A stretch of DNA of 64,000 nt from the NCBI GenBank assembly GCA_963812775.1, contig CAWEWH010000005.1, positions 310,001 to 374,000 of the forward strand, in the 5' to 3' direction. Made by a program: the position numbers and the translations under genes. Every line of letters starts with the position of its first letter. Positions within the stretch are counted from its first letter, which is position 1. Source of the DNA: CAWEWH01 sp963812775. Its GTDB lineage: Bacteria > Pseudomonadota > Alphaproteobacteria > Rhizobiales > Beijerinckiaceae. This document shows, in pieces, positions 1-8,373 of the stretch. The notes under the pieces were generated by a model. It worked only from the letters and a program-made list of their open reading frames with translations, made no database searches and was not told the DNA's origin.

Positions 1-2505
1 GCCTTCGGCCGAAAATTCCAACAGCTTCGCAGTTTGACCAGTGAAGAACGCAAGACCCCAGCGATGGTGAAGCGCCTCGAACTGCAAATCGGAGTCGCCA
101 AGCTCCTGGCTGATTCGCTTCAGTTCGTCGCCCAGGATCGCCGCCTTGTCGTAGCGACGGTTCCTCGCTTCGTTGATGTACAGACCCCAGGTCGCCTGGA
201 ACAACTGGGGCCCCGCATTGACCTGCCGGGCGAGTTCGGCAGCTGCCTCCAGCGCCGCCACCGCCTCGACGTTCTGCGGACCTTTCAGGTTCACAAGCGT
301 TGCGCCAAGGCGGAGCCGGGCCTCGAGTTGCAAGCCGAGACGGGCATTGGGGTCGGCCACGCGTTCGGCCTCCGCAAGCGCGGAGTTCAAATTGGCAATT
401 GACTCGTTCAGCGCGACGCGCTGATCCGAGCGATCAGCAGCAAGCATCCAGAACCGGAACGACGTCTCCGCTTCGCCCGAGCGGCCAAAGTGGTAGGCGA
501 TCACGGTCGGCTCGGCGTCGCCTGCGGAGGTCGACCGGTCCTCGAGATAGCGGGCGATCCGGCCATGCAGGACCTGGCGCCGGCTGCGTGACAAACTTTC
601 GTAGGCCGCCTCCTGCACCAGCGCATGGTTGAAACTGAAACTCGCGGCACTACCGTCGCGGTCTGCAAAGACTAGGCCGGAGTCGCGCAGGCGGTCGAGC
701 GCGGAACCGAGCCGCGTATCGTCGGAGTCGGCGATTGCCGCGAGCAAGGCGTAGTCAAACTGCCGGCCGATCACCGAAGCGATCTGAGCGACGTCCTTGG
801 CTTCCGCCAGCCGGTCGAGCCGCGCCATCAATAAATCGCGAAGCGTGAGTGGCACCGCGCCGGGCCCCGACGAGTGCAGCTCGAGAACCGCCTTGGTCAG
901 CTCCTCTGCGAACAGCGGCACGCCGTCGCTGCGCTTGACGATTTCCTGCACCAGGTTGTCGTCGATCCGCATCCGGCTGGCGAGGCTGCGGATCAGGGCG
1001 CTGCACTGCTCGGCGCCGAATTGTTTGCAGGTGATCAGGGTCGCGTGTGGATGTTCAGCCCAGATGGTTTTTAGCTCCGGCCGATAGGAAATCATCACCA
1101 GCGCCCGTTCGTGCTCGATGCGCTTGAGAAGGCGTTCGACCAGCGTCTGCGTGGTCTGATCGCTCCAGTGCGCATCCTCAAGCAGGAGCAGCACGGGACC
1201 CTCCAGCGGCGTCAGCAACATGTCTGCCAGGATCGCCAGCGTTTCGTCGCGGCGCTGGTTTGCCGTCATTTCGGTCGGCGACAACCTGTCTTCGGACGGT
1301 ACTTCAAGAAGCTCCGCCAGAAGCAACATCGACGATCGCGTGCCGCGACCGATTTGTGCCAGTGCGCCGCCGATCCGATCCATATTCTCCGCCGGCAATG
1401 CGGCACCGCTGATGTTGAGCTTCTGCCGGAGCACCGTCCTGAACGGAAATAGAACGCTGTTGCGGTGATAGGGCGAACACTGGCAGCGCAACAGCCGGCG
1501 CGGCTCGTCCCGGCTGCGCTCGGCAAACGTTTCCAGGAGCCGCGACTTGCCCATCCCCGGCTCGCCGGCAACCAGTACGACGTGACCGTTGCCTTCCGTT
1601 GCGCGCCGCCATGAATCCTGGAGAAAGGCGAGCTCGCGTTCACGGCCGATGATCGGACCCGCAATAGCCGCATGCGCGGCAGCAAAGCGGCTCTCGGCCG
1701 AGCTCTCGCCAAGCGCCTTCCAGACCGCGACCGGTTCGCTGAAGCCCTTGATACTGTGCTCGCTCACGAACGAGTATTCAAAGAAGTCCGCAGTGAGGCG
1801 GTGCGTGGTGGGGCCGACCAAGACGCAGCCGGGCTCTGCCAAAGATTGCAGCCGCGCTGCCAAGTTAGGGGTGTCGCCGACCACAGTCTCTTCGCCTGCG
1901 GCACCGACACCGCGCGGTCCGCCGACGACGACCAGCCCGGTCGCGATGCCGACTCTCGAGCGCATCGGCGAGCCGTCCGGCTGCTTCAGCCGCCCGACCT
2001 CCTGCACGATGTCGAGACCGGCACGGACCGCGCGTGCCGCGGCGTCCTCCTGCGCCAACGGAAAACCGAAGTAGACCAGAATGCCGTCGCCGAGGTACTG
2101 CGCCACAAATCCTTCATGCCGCGCGATCGCTGCAAGGCACACCTCGCGGTAGCGGCGCAACAGGACAATGAGATCCTCCGGATCGAGCACGCCGCCGATC
2201 ATGGTCGAGTTGACGAGGTCAATAAAGACAACCGTAATCTGGCGGCGCTCGGCCGAAGGCGCGGGCTGTTGGCCGGGCACAAGTTTGCTGACGGCTGGCG
2301 CGGCAGCTGCAGTCGGCGCTGCCTCGGTCCGCAGCTTCGATGCGGCAGCAAGGAATTTGCGTCTGTGGCCAAGCGAGAGGCCGAGCTTCTCCAGGTCGCC
2401 GTCGGTCAGGTCCGGCACCACCGCAAGGTCGATGTCGTTGCTCGCCAGGGAGTCTGCGTATTTCTCCAGACCGAGACTTTCCAGCCAGAGCGTCAAGTCG
2501 GACAT
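1..2505 (-). CDS. SAM domain - adenylate/guanylate cyclase - AAA ATPase signalling protein (3' end outside window)
   Basis: The frame is open from an ATG at 2505 to the window edge (835 codons, C-terminus missing). Residues 1-60 resemble a SAM domain (LWLESLGLEKYADSL...). About 85-260 is a class III nucleotide cyclase domain (VVFIDLVNST, QYLGDGILVYFG). A P-loop ATPase of the predicted-ATPase family follows, with Walker A GEPGMGKS at 314-321 and a LLLLEDAHW Walker B region. The rest is helical and TPR-like. Known members of this architecture are multidomain regulators, and many are named adenylate cyclase. Whether this one makes cAMP is not shown by the sequence. It is transcribed away from the methyltransferase at 2884. 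Confidence 0.85.
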   Translation of the reverse strand, partial: MSDLTLWLESLGLEKYADSLASNDIDLAVVPDLTDGDLEKLGLSLGHRRKFLAAASKLRTEAAPTAAAAPAVSKLVPGQQPAPSAERRQITVVFIDLVNSTMIGGVLDPEDLIVLLRRYREVCLAAIARHEGFVAQYLGDGILVYFGFPLAQEDAAARAVRAGLDIVQEVGRLKQPDGSPMRSRVGIATGLVVVGGPRGVGAAGEETVVGDTPNLAARLQSLAEPGCVLVGPTTHRLTADFFEYSFVSEHSIKGFSEPVAVWKALGESSAESRFAAAHAAIAGPIIGRERELAFLQDSWRRATEGNGHVVLVAGEPGMGKSRLLETFAERSRDEPRRLLRCQCSPYHRNSVLFPFRTVLRQKLNISGAALPAENMDRIGGALAQIGRGTRSSMLLLAELLEVPSEDRLSPTEMTANQRRDETLAILADMLLTPLEGPVLLLLEDAHWSDQTTQTLVERLLKRIEHERALVMISYRPELKTIWAEHPHATLITCKQFGAEQCSALIRSLASRMRIDDNLVQEIVKRSDGVPLFAEELTKAVLELHSSGPGAVPLTLRDLLMARLDRLAEAKDVAQIASVIGRQFDYALLAAIADSDDTRLGSALDRLRDSGLVFADRDGSAASFSFNHALVQEAAYESLSRSRRQVLHGRIARYLEDRSTSAGDAEPTVIAYHFGRSGEAETSFRFWMLAADRSDQRVALNESIANLNSALAEAERVADPNARLGLQLEARLRLGATLVNLKGPQNVEAVAALEAAAELARQVNAGPQLFQATWGLYINEARNRRYDKAAILGDELKRISQELGDSDLQFEALHHRWGLAFFTGQTAKLLEFSAEG

Positions 2506-2883
2506 TCTGCGCTCCTGGGCTCACACGCCGCACGCGGGACTAACTCGATGCAGGACGATCATATCGTTATGGCTAGCGGATTGGCAGAGATCATGGACTC
2601 CGGTTGGCGCCCAAGGGATATATGCCGGACGGCCGTACCAGTGCCAATGCGAAGCGGAACGGCAACGGCCGAGGGGTTCGCGCGAGGCGGGCCGCACGTT
2701 TTTCCCCAATAGCGAGGCGGCTTGAGGCTCGTTCTCGGGACTGTGCGCCGAGCTAGCAGCGAATTTGCTCGAGGCGCTTCAGCCCTAACCGCAAAAATTT
2801 TGCTTGCCTGACAACTTTAGACCACGTCACATTGAACGTAATCAGTCTCGTTTGGTTTTCATTCGCACACCCTGGACCCAGCT
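2506..2883. other. Intergenic region between divergent genes
   Basis: About 380 bases separate the divergent starts of the cyclase-ATPase gene and the methyltransferase gene. I see no convincing coding frame, terminator hairpin or repeat. It presumably holds both promoters, but I cannot point to clear -35/-10 boxes. Confidence 0.4.
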
Positions 2884-3700
2884 ATGACCGAGCGCACGGC
2901 GAACGTTCAAGCCCATTGGACGCGACGTGGCGTGCTCGCACGAGTCGATGCCGTTCTCACGGAGATGGGACACGACCCTGAAAAGCTCACGCCCGAGATC
3001 CTCGCGACCGTCGACCACCTTCACTCCGGCGGCCTGGCGACTACACGCGACCAAGCCGAGAGAATACCTCTAACGAAGGACAGCAAAGTTCTCGACGTTG
3101 GCTGCGGAACCGGCGGTCCAGCACGCTATCTCGCACACACCTACGGCTGCCAAGTCGAGGGAATTGACTTGACGCCCGAGCTCATAGAGACCGGCAAAGT
3201 GTTGACACGGCGTTGCGGACTTGCCGACCGCGTGACCCTACAGATCGGCAGTGCACTGAGTTCTTCCCTATGCCAATCAAGCTTTCGATGTTGTTTGGTG
3301 CCAGAACGTCACCATGAATATTGCGGACAAGGCGGGCTTCCTGTCCGAAGTTTGCCGGGTGCTCAAGCCCGGCGGGTTGTTTACGTCAACCGAATATTCT
3401 GTCGGTTCGGGAGGCGAAATTATCTTTCCACTGCCGTGGGCCTACGATGCGTCGATCAACTTCCTCGACACTGAGGAAGTGATGCGTGCTCGATTTGAGG
3501 CTGCCGGTTTCCGCATTCAAGAGTGGACTAACTATTCCGGTACCGTCATCGAGAGGTACAAACAAGCATTGGATGCGCCGTCGAAGCTGTCTATTGGCCT
3601 CGTATTCGGGGACGATACGCCAGAACGGCAGAACAATTCGCGCCGAAACCTCACCGAAGGGCGCATTATCTACTGGATGATTACGGCCCAGCGAAAATAG
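2884..3700 (+). CDS. Class I SAM-dependent methyltransferase (one frameshift)
   Basis: The N-terminal part (from ATG 2884) carries the SAM-binding motif LDVGCGTGG and the acidic loop of motif II (VEGIDLTPE). The C-terminal part, in the next frame, continues with AFDVVWCQNVTMNI and the motif CRVLKPGG. The join is near 3258-3266: removing one base there gives a continuous 271-residue protein reading SALSLPYANQAFDVV across the break. The fold is UbiE/sarcosine-dimethylglycine methyltransferase-like. The substrate is unknown. I see no strong ribosome binding site before the ATG. The shift could be a sequencing indel or a real inactivation. Confidence 0.75.
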
Positions 3701-3766
3701 ATCCATCCAGATGCGCAAGCCTTAGACCCCGAGGCCCCTTCTCCCACTCTTGTGAAGTGTTGCGAC

Positions 3767-4169
3767 TCATTCATTCTCCTCGCCTGCCATGACTTTGACC
3801 AGCGAAATGAGCCTGCGGCGAATCTTGGGATCGGTGATGCGCACGAAGGCGCGCGTCAGCTGCACGCCTTCCGATGTGCTCAAGGAAATTTGCCACAAAG
3901 CCTGGCGCAACGTCACTCGCTTCTACATCCTGGCTGCTTGCGCGCGGTGCGCCTTCAAAGAAGAATTCGACTGGAACACCGAGCACCGCGGCCATCTGCT
4001 GCAAGCGGCTGGCACTTATGCGATTGGTGCCCTTCTCGTATTTCTGCACCTGCTGGCACGTGACGCCGAGTGCTTCGCCAAGCTTCTCCTGGCTCATGCC
4101 AACGATCATGCGCCGCATACGTACGCGGCCACCGGCGTGCCGATCAACGGGATGGGGATTTGTCGCCAC
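3767..4169 (-). CDS. XRE-family transcriptional regulator (C-terminal frameshift)
   Basis: A helix-turn-helix of the common rhizobial XRE type: VRMRRMIVGMSQEKLGEALG, then QQVQKYEKGTNRI and LGVPVEFFFEG. I chose the GTG at 4169 because a GAGGG Shine-Dalgarno sits just upstream and homologues begin at the NPHPVD segment; a longer in-frame ATG lies at 4259. After FVANFL (near 3893) the literal frame turns into low-complexity sequence. One base out, it continues STSEGVQLTRAFVRITDPK and then RRRLISLVK to a stop at 3767, the expected C-terminus of the family. Removing one base gives exactly 133 residues. A cytoplasmic DNA-binding regulator of unknown targets. Confidence 0.8.
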
Positions 4170-4305
4170 AAAGTGTCCCTCGGCCAATCTGAGGTTAACA
4201 CAACTTCTACGATAGACAACGGACGGTTGAGCAGCCGCTGCCACAATTAGCGCTGCCACGGGAAGGACGCGAGCTGCGGCTAGTGGCGGGCCCGCATAAA
4301 AACAA

Positions 4306-4329
4306 AGAGCGGGGCATGTGCCCCGCTCT
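4306..4329 (-). terminator. Rho-independent terminator, minus strand
   Basis: A perfect 11-bp inverted repeat (AGAGCGGGGCA / TGCCCCGCTCT) with a 2-base loop. On the minus strand it is followed by a T-rich run (TTGTTTTTA). It lies about 35 bases after the stop of the Tyr/Arg-rich reading frame at 4362 and probably ends that transcript. Confidence 0.8.
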
Positions 4330-4361
4330 GCAAAACCCTTGAGCTTGTGGCTCGGCTCAGC

Positions 4362-4499
4362 TCAGTAGTAGCGGTACCGATAGCAATTCGGCCGATAGTA
4401 CCGATAGCGATAACGGCGACGGTAATAGTACGCTGGCTCGACAAGACCGTCCTTGACTGTCCCCCCACTGACGCCATCCTTGAGCGCCTCGAAGCTTAC
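4362..4499 (-). other. Remnant or C-terminus of a small Tyr/Arg-rich protein
   Basis: This minus-strand frame encodes a short tail rich in YRRRYRYRYYRP-type residues before a TGA at 4362. It is directly followed by a good terminator, so a transcript probably ended here. Small secreted proteins with Tyr/Arg-rich tails are common in Hyphomicrobiales. No ATG, GTG or TTG start lies in this frame: an in-frame stop is at 4500-4502, and I find no signal peptide upstream in any frame. It is either frameshifted or decayed. Confidence 0.35.
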
Positions 4500-4864
4500 T
4501 CAAAGGTGCCGCCTTCGACGCCGCTTGTCCTCAGGTTTATCGCGTCTTTCTGCTCTTCTTCTCTGCCTTCTGCTTCGTCTTCGTCGCGGCTCGGCCCTGT
4601 GCGCCATGCGTGGATAACTCAGGAGGGCTCTACCGCTTGCGATCCCACTTGGGGCCAGGACTGGGATGCCACCTACTACGGCATCGTCTTCCCTTGCGAC
4701 GTCCTCAGGGACGCACTCGCGCGAGAATATTGGGGGCTGCTAGATTCCCTGGGCCCAAAATTGTTGAGGCTGCCCGAGCGGGGATAGGCGGCGGATTCCG
4801 GCCGGGCGAGCCAATCTATCGTCCTATAAGAATCTGGTTCCGTTAGACAGTCAGGGAGACAGCC
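4500..4864. other. Non-coding stretch before the MetE-like gene
   Basis: About 365 bases. Short frames exist on both strands, but none has family resemblance or a supported start. It presumably includes the promoter of the MetE-like gene. The sequence CAGGGAGACAGCC just before ATG 4865 is a plausible ribosome binding site. Confidence 0.35.
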
Positions 4865-5993
4865 ATGACAGCGCTGCCCATCGGCCGACCACCTTTCCGT
4901 GCCGATCATGTTGGCAGCCTTTTGCGACCTAAGGAACTGCGCGACGCTTTCAAGCAATATGCCGCCAAACAGATTGACGAGACCGAATTCCGCAGCATTC
5001 AGGACGCCTGCATTCGACACGTGGTTCGTCTGCAAGAGCAGGCCGGCCTTGAGGTTGTCACCGATGGCGAGTTTCGGCGGGCCTCGTATTGGGGCCGGTT
5101 CGTCGAGCGCTGTGAAGGGTTCATCATCAAGCCCGCCATCTTCAAGTTTCACGACGACCACGGCCACGAAGTGGAGTTCACCGCGCCCTACGCGGCAGCC
5201 AAGCTGCGGCGCGTACAGCCCTTGGCACTCGACGAATTCGAGTTCCTGAAGAGCATCACCAGGGCGACGCCGAAGATCACCCTCCCCGCACCCTCGACGA
5301 TGCACTTCTACCGGCTGACCGACTTCGCGGATAAGTCGGTGTATCCCGATCGGAAGCAGTTCTTCGTCGATCTAATCAAGATCTATCAGGACGAGATCGC
5401 CGATCTCGGCAGGGCCGGATGCAGGTACGTGCAGCTCGACGAGGTGGCAATCGCCATGTTGTGCGATCCAGCCATCCGCGCCAAGGTGAAGGAGGCTGGC
5501 AGCGACCCCGACGATCTCGTCGATCTCTACGTGGACGCCATCAACCAGGCCGTGGCAACGCGCCCGAACGGACATGGTGGTGGGCGTGCATATGTGCCGC
5601 GGCAACTTCAAGGGACACTATCTCTCCGAAGGAGGATACGAGTTGGTGGCCGAACGCTTCTTCACCGGCGCCAAGGTCAATCATTTTCTGCTTGAATACG
5701 ACACGCCCCGGGCCGGCGACTTCAAACCACTGCGCTTCGTGCCGAAGTGCAAGGGGGTCGTACTCGGCCTCGTCAGCAGCAAGAGCGCACAGTTGGAGAG
5801 CCTCGAGGTGCTCCGTCAGCGGGCCGATGAGGCGACGCAGTTCATCGATCGCGAGCAACTCGCGATAGGGCCGCAGTGCGGCTTCGCCTCGACGGTGGCG
5901 GGCAACCCGCTCAGCGAGGGCGACGAGGAGAAAAAGCTGCGCCTTCTTGTGGAGGCGGCTCGCGTGCTGTGGCCCGAACGGGCGCCAGCGTGA
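4865..5993 (+). CDS. Cobalamin-independent methionine synthase-like (MetE C-domain family) methyltransferase, one frameshift
   Basis: This is a single-domain relative of the MetE catalytic barrel, about 375 residues once one base near 5565-5574 is removed. Visible hallmarks are FRADHVGSLLRP at the N-terminus, YVQLDEVAIAML in the barrel, and the zinc-ligand set expected of the family: His and Cys in VHMCRGN, Glu in FLLEYD, Cys in QCGFAS. MetE proteins transfer a methyl group from methyltetrahydrofolate to a thiol. Stand-alone members of this size include methionine synthases and coenzyme M-type thiol transferases, so the acceptor is uncertain. The zinc ligands lie after the frameshift, so the literal frame would be inactive. 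Confidence 0.8.
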
Positions 5994-6060
5994 AGGAAAT
6001 AGTCACGATGAACCTCGTGCGCCGCTTTTCTCGCCGCCGAGGGGCTTCATGAAGTTTCGA

Positions 6061-6279
6061 TCAACAGGATGCGTGTTGGTGACTGCTGTGTTGCGGGGCC
6101 GCTTCGAGGGTGCCAATCATCTCTGCGCGCTCGGCAATGTTAAGCCAGTGTTGAGCCATGTCGAGGAACATCAGGCGCGCGGCCCACGAGGCGGTGAGCT
6201 CAGCCTGCCTCAGGCACTCCGCCGCATACTTCCGATGATCCTGGTCGCGCACGAGACTTCCCGGGCTAGCACGCACCAA
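6061..6279 (-). CDS. Small hypothetical protein (72 aa) of a common rhizobial type
   Basis: Encodes a short helical protein with the pattern YAAECLRQAE ... ARLMFLDMAQHWLNIAERAE. This matches a very common family of small uncharacterised Hyphomicrobiales proteins (YAxECLRLA...LLxMAxAWxxLAE). No signal peptide or membrane segment. Function unknown. The start at 6279 is the only in-frame ATG upstream of the conserved part. Confidence 0.6.
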   Translation of the reverse strand: MVRASPGSLVRDQDHRKYAAECLRQAELTASWAARLMFLDMAQHWLNIAERAEMIGTLEAAPQHSSHQHASC

Positions 6280-6927
6280 TTGGCGCGGGCGAGAGGATGG
6301 TGCATCAGACTCGTTAAAATTGTAGTTACAACGCTCGCGTTGGCGCGCATCGCTGCCAACGTCGCCAAGCTGCCGGCGTTCATCGAGGCCGACAATTACC
6401 GAAAGGGGAAGCTCGAATGAAGTGGCCGGCCGCCACTGTGGGGGCGATGACCGGCCTAGGCGCCCAGGGTACGCTTACCGACTTACTCCCCCGAGCAACC
6501 CGCCCCGCACCGCGCAATCGCCGTGCCTTTCCGGCTGAGCCAAACGAGCGATTCCGCGAATGACATAGTCGCGCCAGAGACCGGTTCGCTGGAAAGTTTA
6601 CTTCACGCGCGGACGGATAGCCCTCCTCGGCACTGTTTACGCGAGGGACCGCGCTGACGCGATCAAGACAGCTATCAAACAGTTCAAGGTACGGATGCCG
6701 GATCGTAGGCGCGTGAGCGTGCAACTTGATTAGGCCACCAAGAGCATCGAGAAGCGCATGGCACCACGCGTGTTTGCAAGCTCTGCTAGCGGCACGGGCC
6801 CGCTCCCGTCGCCGTGCGGGGCAAGGTGGTGCCTGACCGCTCTCACGAAGAGCGAACCGCGTACTTGCAAATAACTCATCAACGAGCAAGTTTCGACGCG
6901 TTCCCATCAACGGAGCGACACTGATCA
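6280..6927. other. Non-coding region, nothing recognised
   Basis: About 650 bases between the small minus-strand gene and the secreted protein at 6928. Frames on both strands are arginine-rich shadows without family resemblance, and I see no clear hairpin or repeat. Confidence 0.35.
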
Positions 6928-7419
6928 ATGTCCTGGAAGAAAGCCGCCCTCATTGGCATTAGCTTGCTTGCGGCAGCGCCCGCCGCTTTGGCGCAAAGCG
7001 ACACTTTCGAGGCGCTTAAGGGCAACTCCATCGTGCTCGACTATCGCGAGAGGGTGATGGGACCTCGCGGCGGAAGCTTTCCCGTATTCTGGAAAGACCG
7101 AATCTACGTTTCTACGGAAGGGCGAATCTTCCATAGGATGGATACGCAATCGCGTAATCCTCGCGCCATCGGGCAACAGGAACTGGTAGGTGGTCAACAA
7201 GCCCACGCAATGGCATGGATCGGCGGTGCTCTGGTTCGAAGCTTCGTCAACCCAAAGACCGGCGTGAGAATCCGACAGGTCGTGACAGTTACCGGCAGTG
7301 TCGGCAACCTCGCCTGTTCCATGTCGTTGGAACGCAGCGGAGCCCCTGGCTTTCAGTACGCAGTGGAGCAAAATGGCTGCCAGGTCATCGCTGGAAACGT
7401 GTTTGCCGGCAGCCGATGA
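6928..7419 (+). CDS. Secreted hypothetical protein (163 aa)
   Basis: Begins MSWKKAALIGISLLAAAPAALAQ: a lysine-containing n-region, a hydrophobic core and an AXA-type cleavage site, so a Sec signal peptide for periplasmic export. The mature part has no domain I recognise. Two cysteines (in NLACSM and NGCQV) could form a disulfide. It ends about 80 bases before the convergent pcm gene. Function unknown. Confidence 0.65.
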   Translation: MSWKKAALIGISLLAAAPAALAQSDTFEALKGNSIVLDYRERVMGPRGGSFPVFWKDRIYVSTEGRIFHRMDTQSRNPRAIGQQELVGGQQAHAMAWIGGALVRSFVNPKTGVRIRQVVTVTGSVGNLACSMSLERSGAPGFQYAVEQNGCQVIAGNVFAGSR

Positions 7420-7496
7420 GAGCGTGGACGCACGACCGCTAGCCGACCAATTGTTGAATGACGGCTGTTTCAGTGTGTCAGGATAGCTGTGGGCGT

Positions 7497-8168
7497 TCAG
7501 GTCTCAAGGTCGCTGAAGCGCACCGGCATGATTGGTCGAACGTCTAGGGGTTCGTCAGCGCTCTTATAAACGAGCGAAAGTTGCTGATCCTCAGCAGGCC
7601 CCAACGGCATCACCAGACGCCCACCCGGCTTGAGCTGACCGAGCAGCGCCTCTGGAACCTCTTCGGCGGCTGCCGCGACGAGGATCTTGTCGAATGGCGC
7701 GTGCTCCGCCCATCCCCGCGACCCATCGCCAACCCGGATGCTAACATTCTCAATGCTGAGATGCTTGAGCCGCTCCTGAGCCGCCTCAACAAACTCCTCA
7801 ACAATCTCAACGCTCCAAAGGTGGTCGACCAACCGTGCAAGGATGGCGGTCTGATATCCCAAGCCCGTTCCCACCTCGAGCACGCGATCAACAGTCTGTA
7901 GCTCGAGCAAGTCGGTCATCAGGGCGACCATGAACGGCTGTGAAATCGTCTTGTTGAACCCAATGGGGAGGGGGGTGTCCTCGTAGGCAGCTGCCGCGAC
8001 CAACGCTGGGACGAACATGTGGCGAGGAACCTCACGCATCGCTGCCATTACACGCTGGTCTAGCTCCGCTTTGCCGAGCTCGTCGCTCATCAGCTCGGCG
8101 TGGATCGCGATCACGTCGACCATATGTCGCCGAAAGATTGCGAGATGCTTGTCCGTCAGAGCCTTCAT
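7497..8168 (-). CDS. pcm: Protein-L-isoaspartate O-methyltransferase
   Basis: A 223-residue PCMT family protein. It carries the family substrate loop (PLPIGFNKTISQPFMVALM), the SAM-binding motif VLEVGTGLGYQTAIL, and post-motifs SIEIV-like WSVEIVEEF and LKPGGRLVMP. The enzyme methylates isoaspartyl residues in damaged proteins so that they can be repaired to aspartate, in the cytoplasm. It is slightly longer than the enterobacterial enzyme at both ends. It lies divergently next to groEL, another protein-quality gene, but on the opposite strand, so it is not in the same operon. Confidence 0.93.
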   Translation of the reverse strand: MKALTDKHLAIFRRHMVDVIAIHAELMSDELGKAELDQRVMAAMREVPRHMFVPALVAAAAYEDTPLPIGFNKTISQPFMVALMTDLLELQTVDRVLEVGTGLGYQTAILARLVDHLWSVEIVEEFVEAAQERLKHLSIENVSIRVGDGSRGWAEHAPFDKILVAAAAEEVPEALLGQLKPGGRLVMPLGPAEDQQLSLVYKSADEPLDVRPIMPVRFSDLET

Positions 8169-8203
8169 TTAAACCAGCTATAGTACTTTCTGAATCAACC
8201 GAA

Positions 8204-8362
8204 ATGTCGCACACGCCGGTGCGGGACCTAGATTGCTCAGCTATTGTTGCGTCACCCGTCCTGTCTCACGCGCACTGGCTCAGCGAGCTTGAGCTGCAGC
8301 GGCACGCGATCATGCTTGAGGAGGCGATGAGAGCGTGCTCGATATTCAACCGTAGCCTCTAG
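8204..8362 (+). CDS. Possible small ORF (52 aa) upstream of groEL
   Basis: A short frame from ATG 8204 to a stop 9 bases before the groEL start, with an amphipathic C-terminal half (WLSELELQRHAIMLEEAMRACSIF) that looks codon-like. I recognise no family, and it is not groES. It may be a real small gene cotranscribed with groEL or chance. Confidence 0.3.
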   Translation: MSHTPVRDLDCSAIVASPVLSHAHWLSELELQRHAIMLEEAMRACSIFNRSL

Positions 8363-8373
8363 GAGAAACAACC

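Noticed and set aside
6380..6928. 182-residue minus-strand ORF upstream of the secreted protein gene
   Set aside because: Arginine/alanine-rich composition, no conserved motif and no ribosome site; it looks like a chance frame in GC-rich DNA.
8169..8373. groES or a CIRCE operator before groEL
   Set aside because: No GroES motif in any frame and no TTAGCACTC-N9-GAGTGCTAA-like palindrome.
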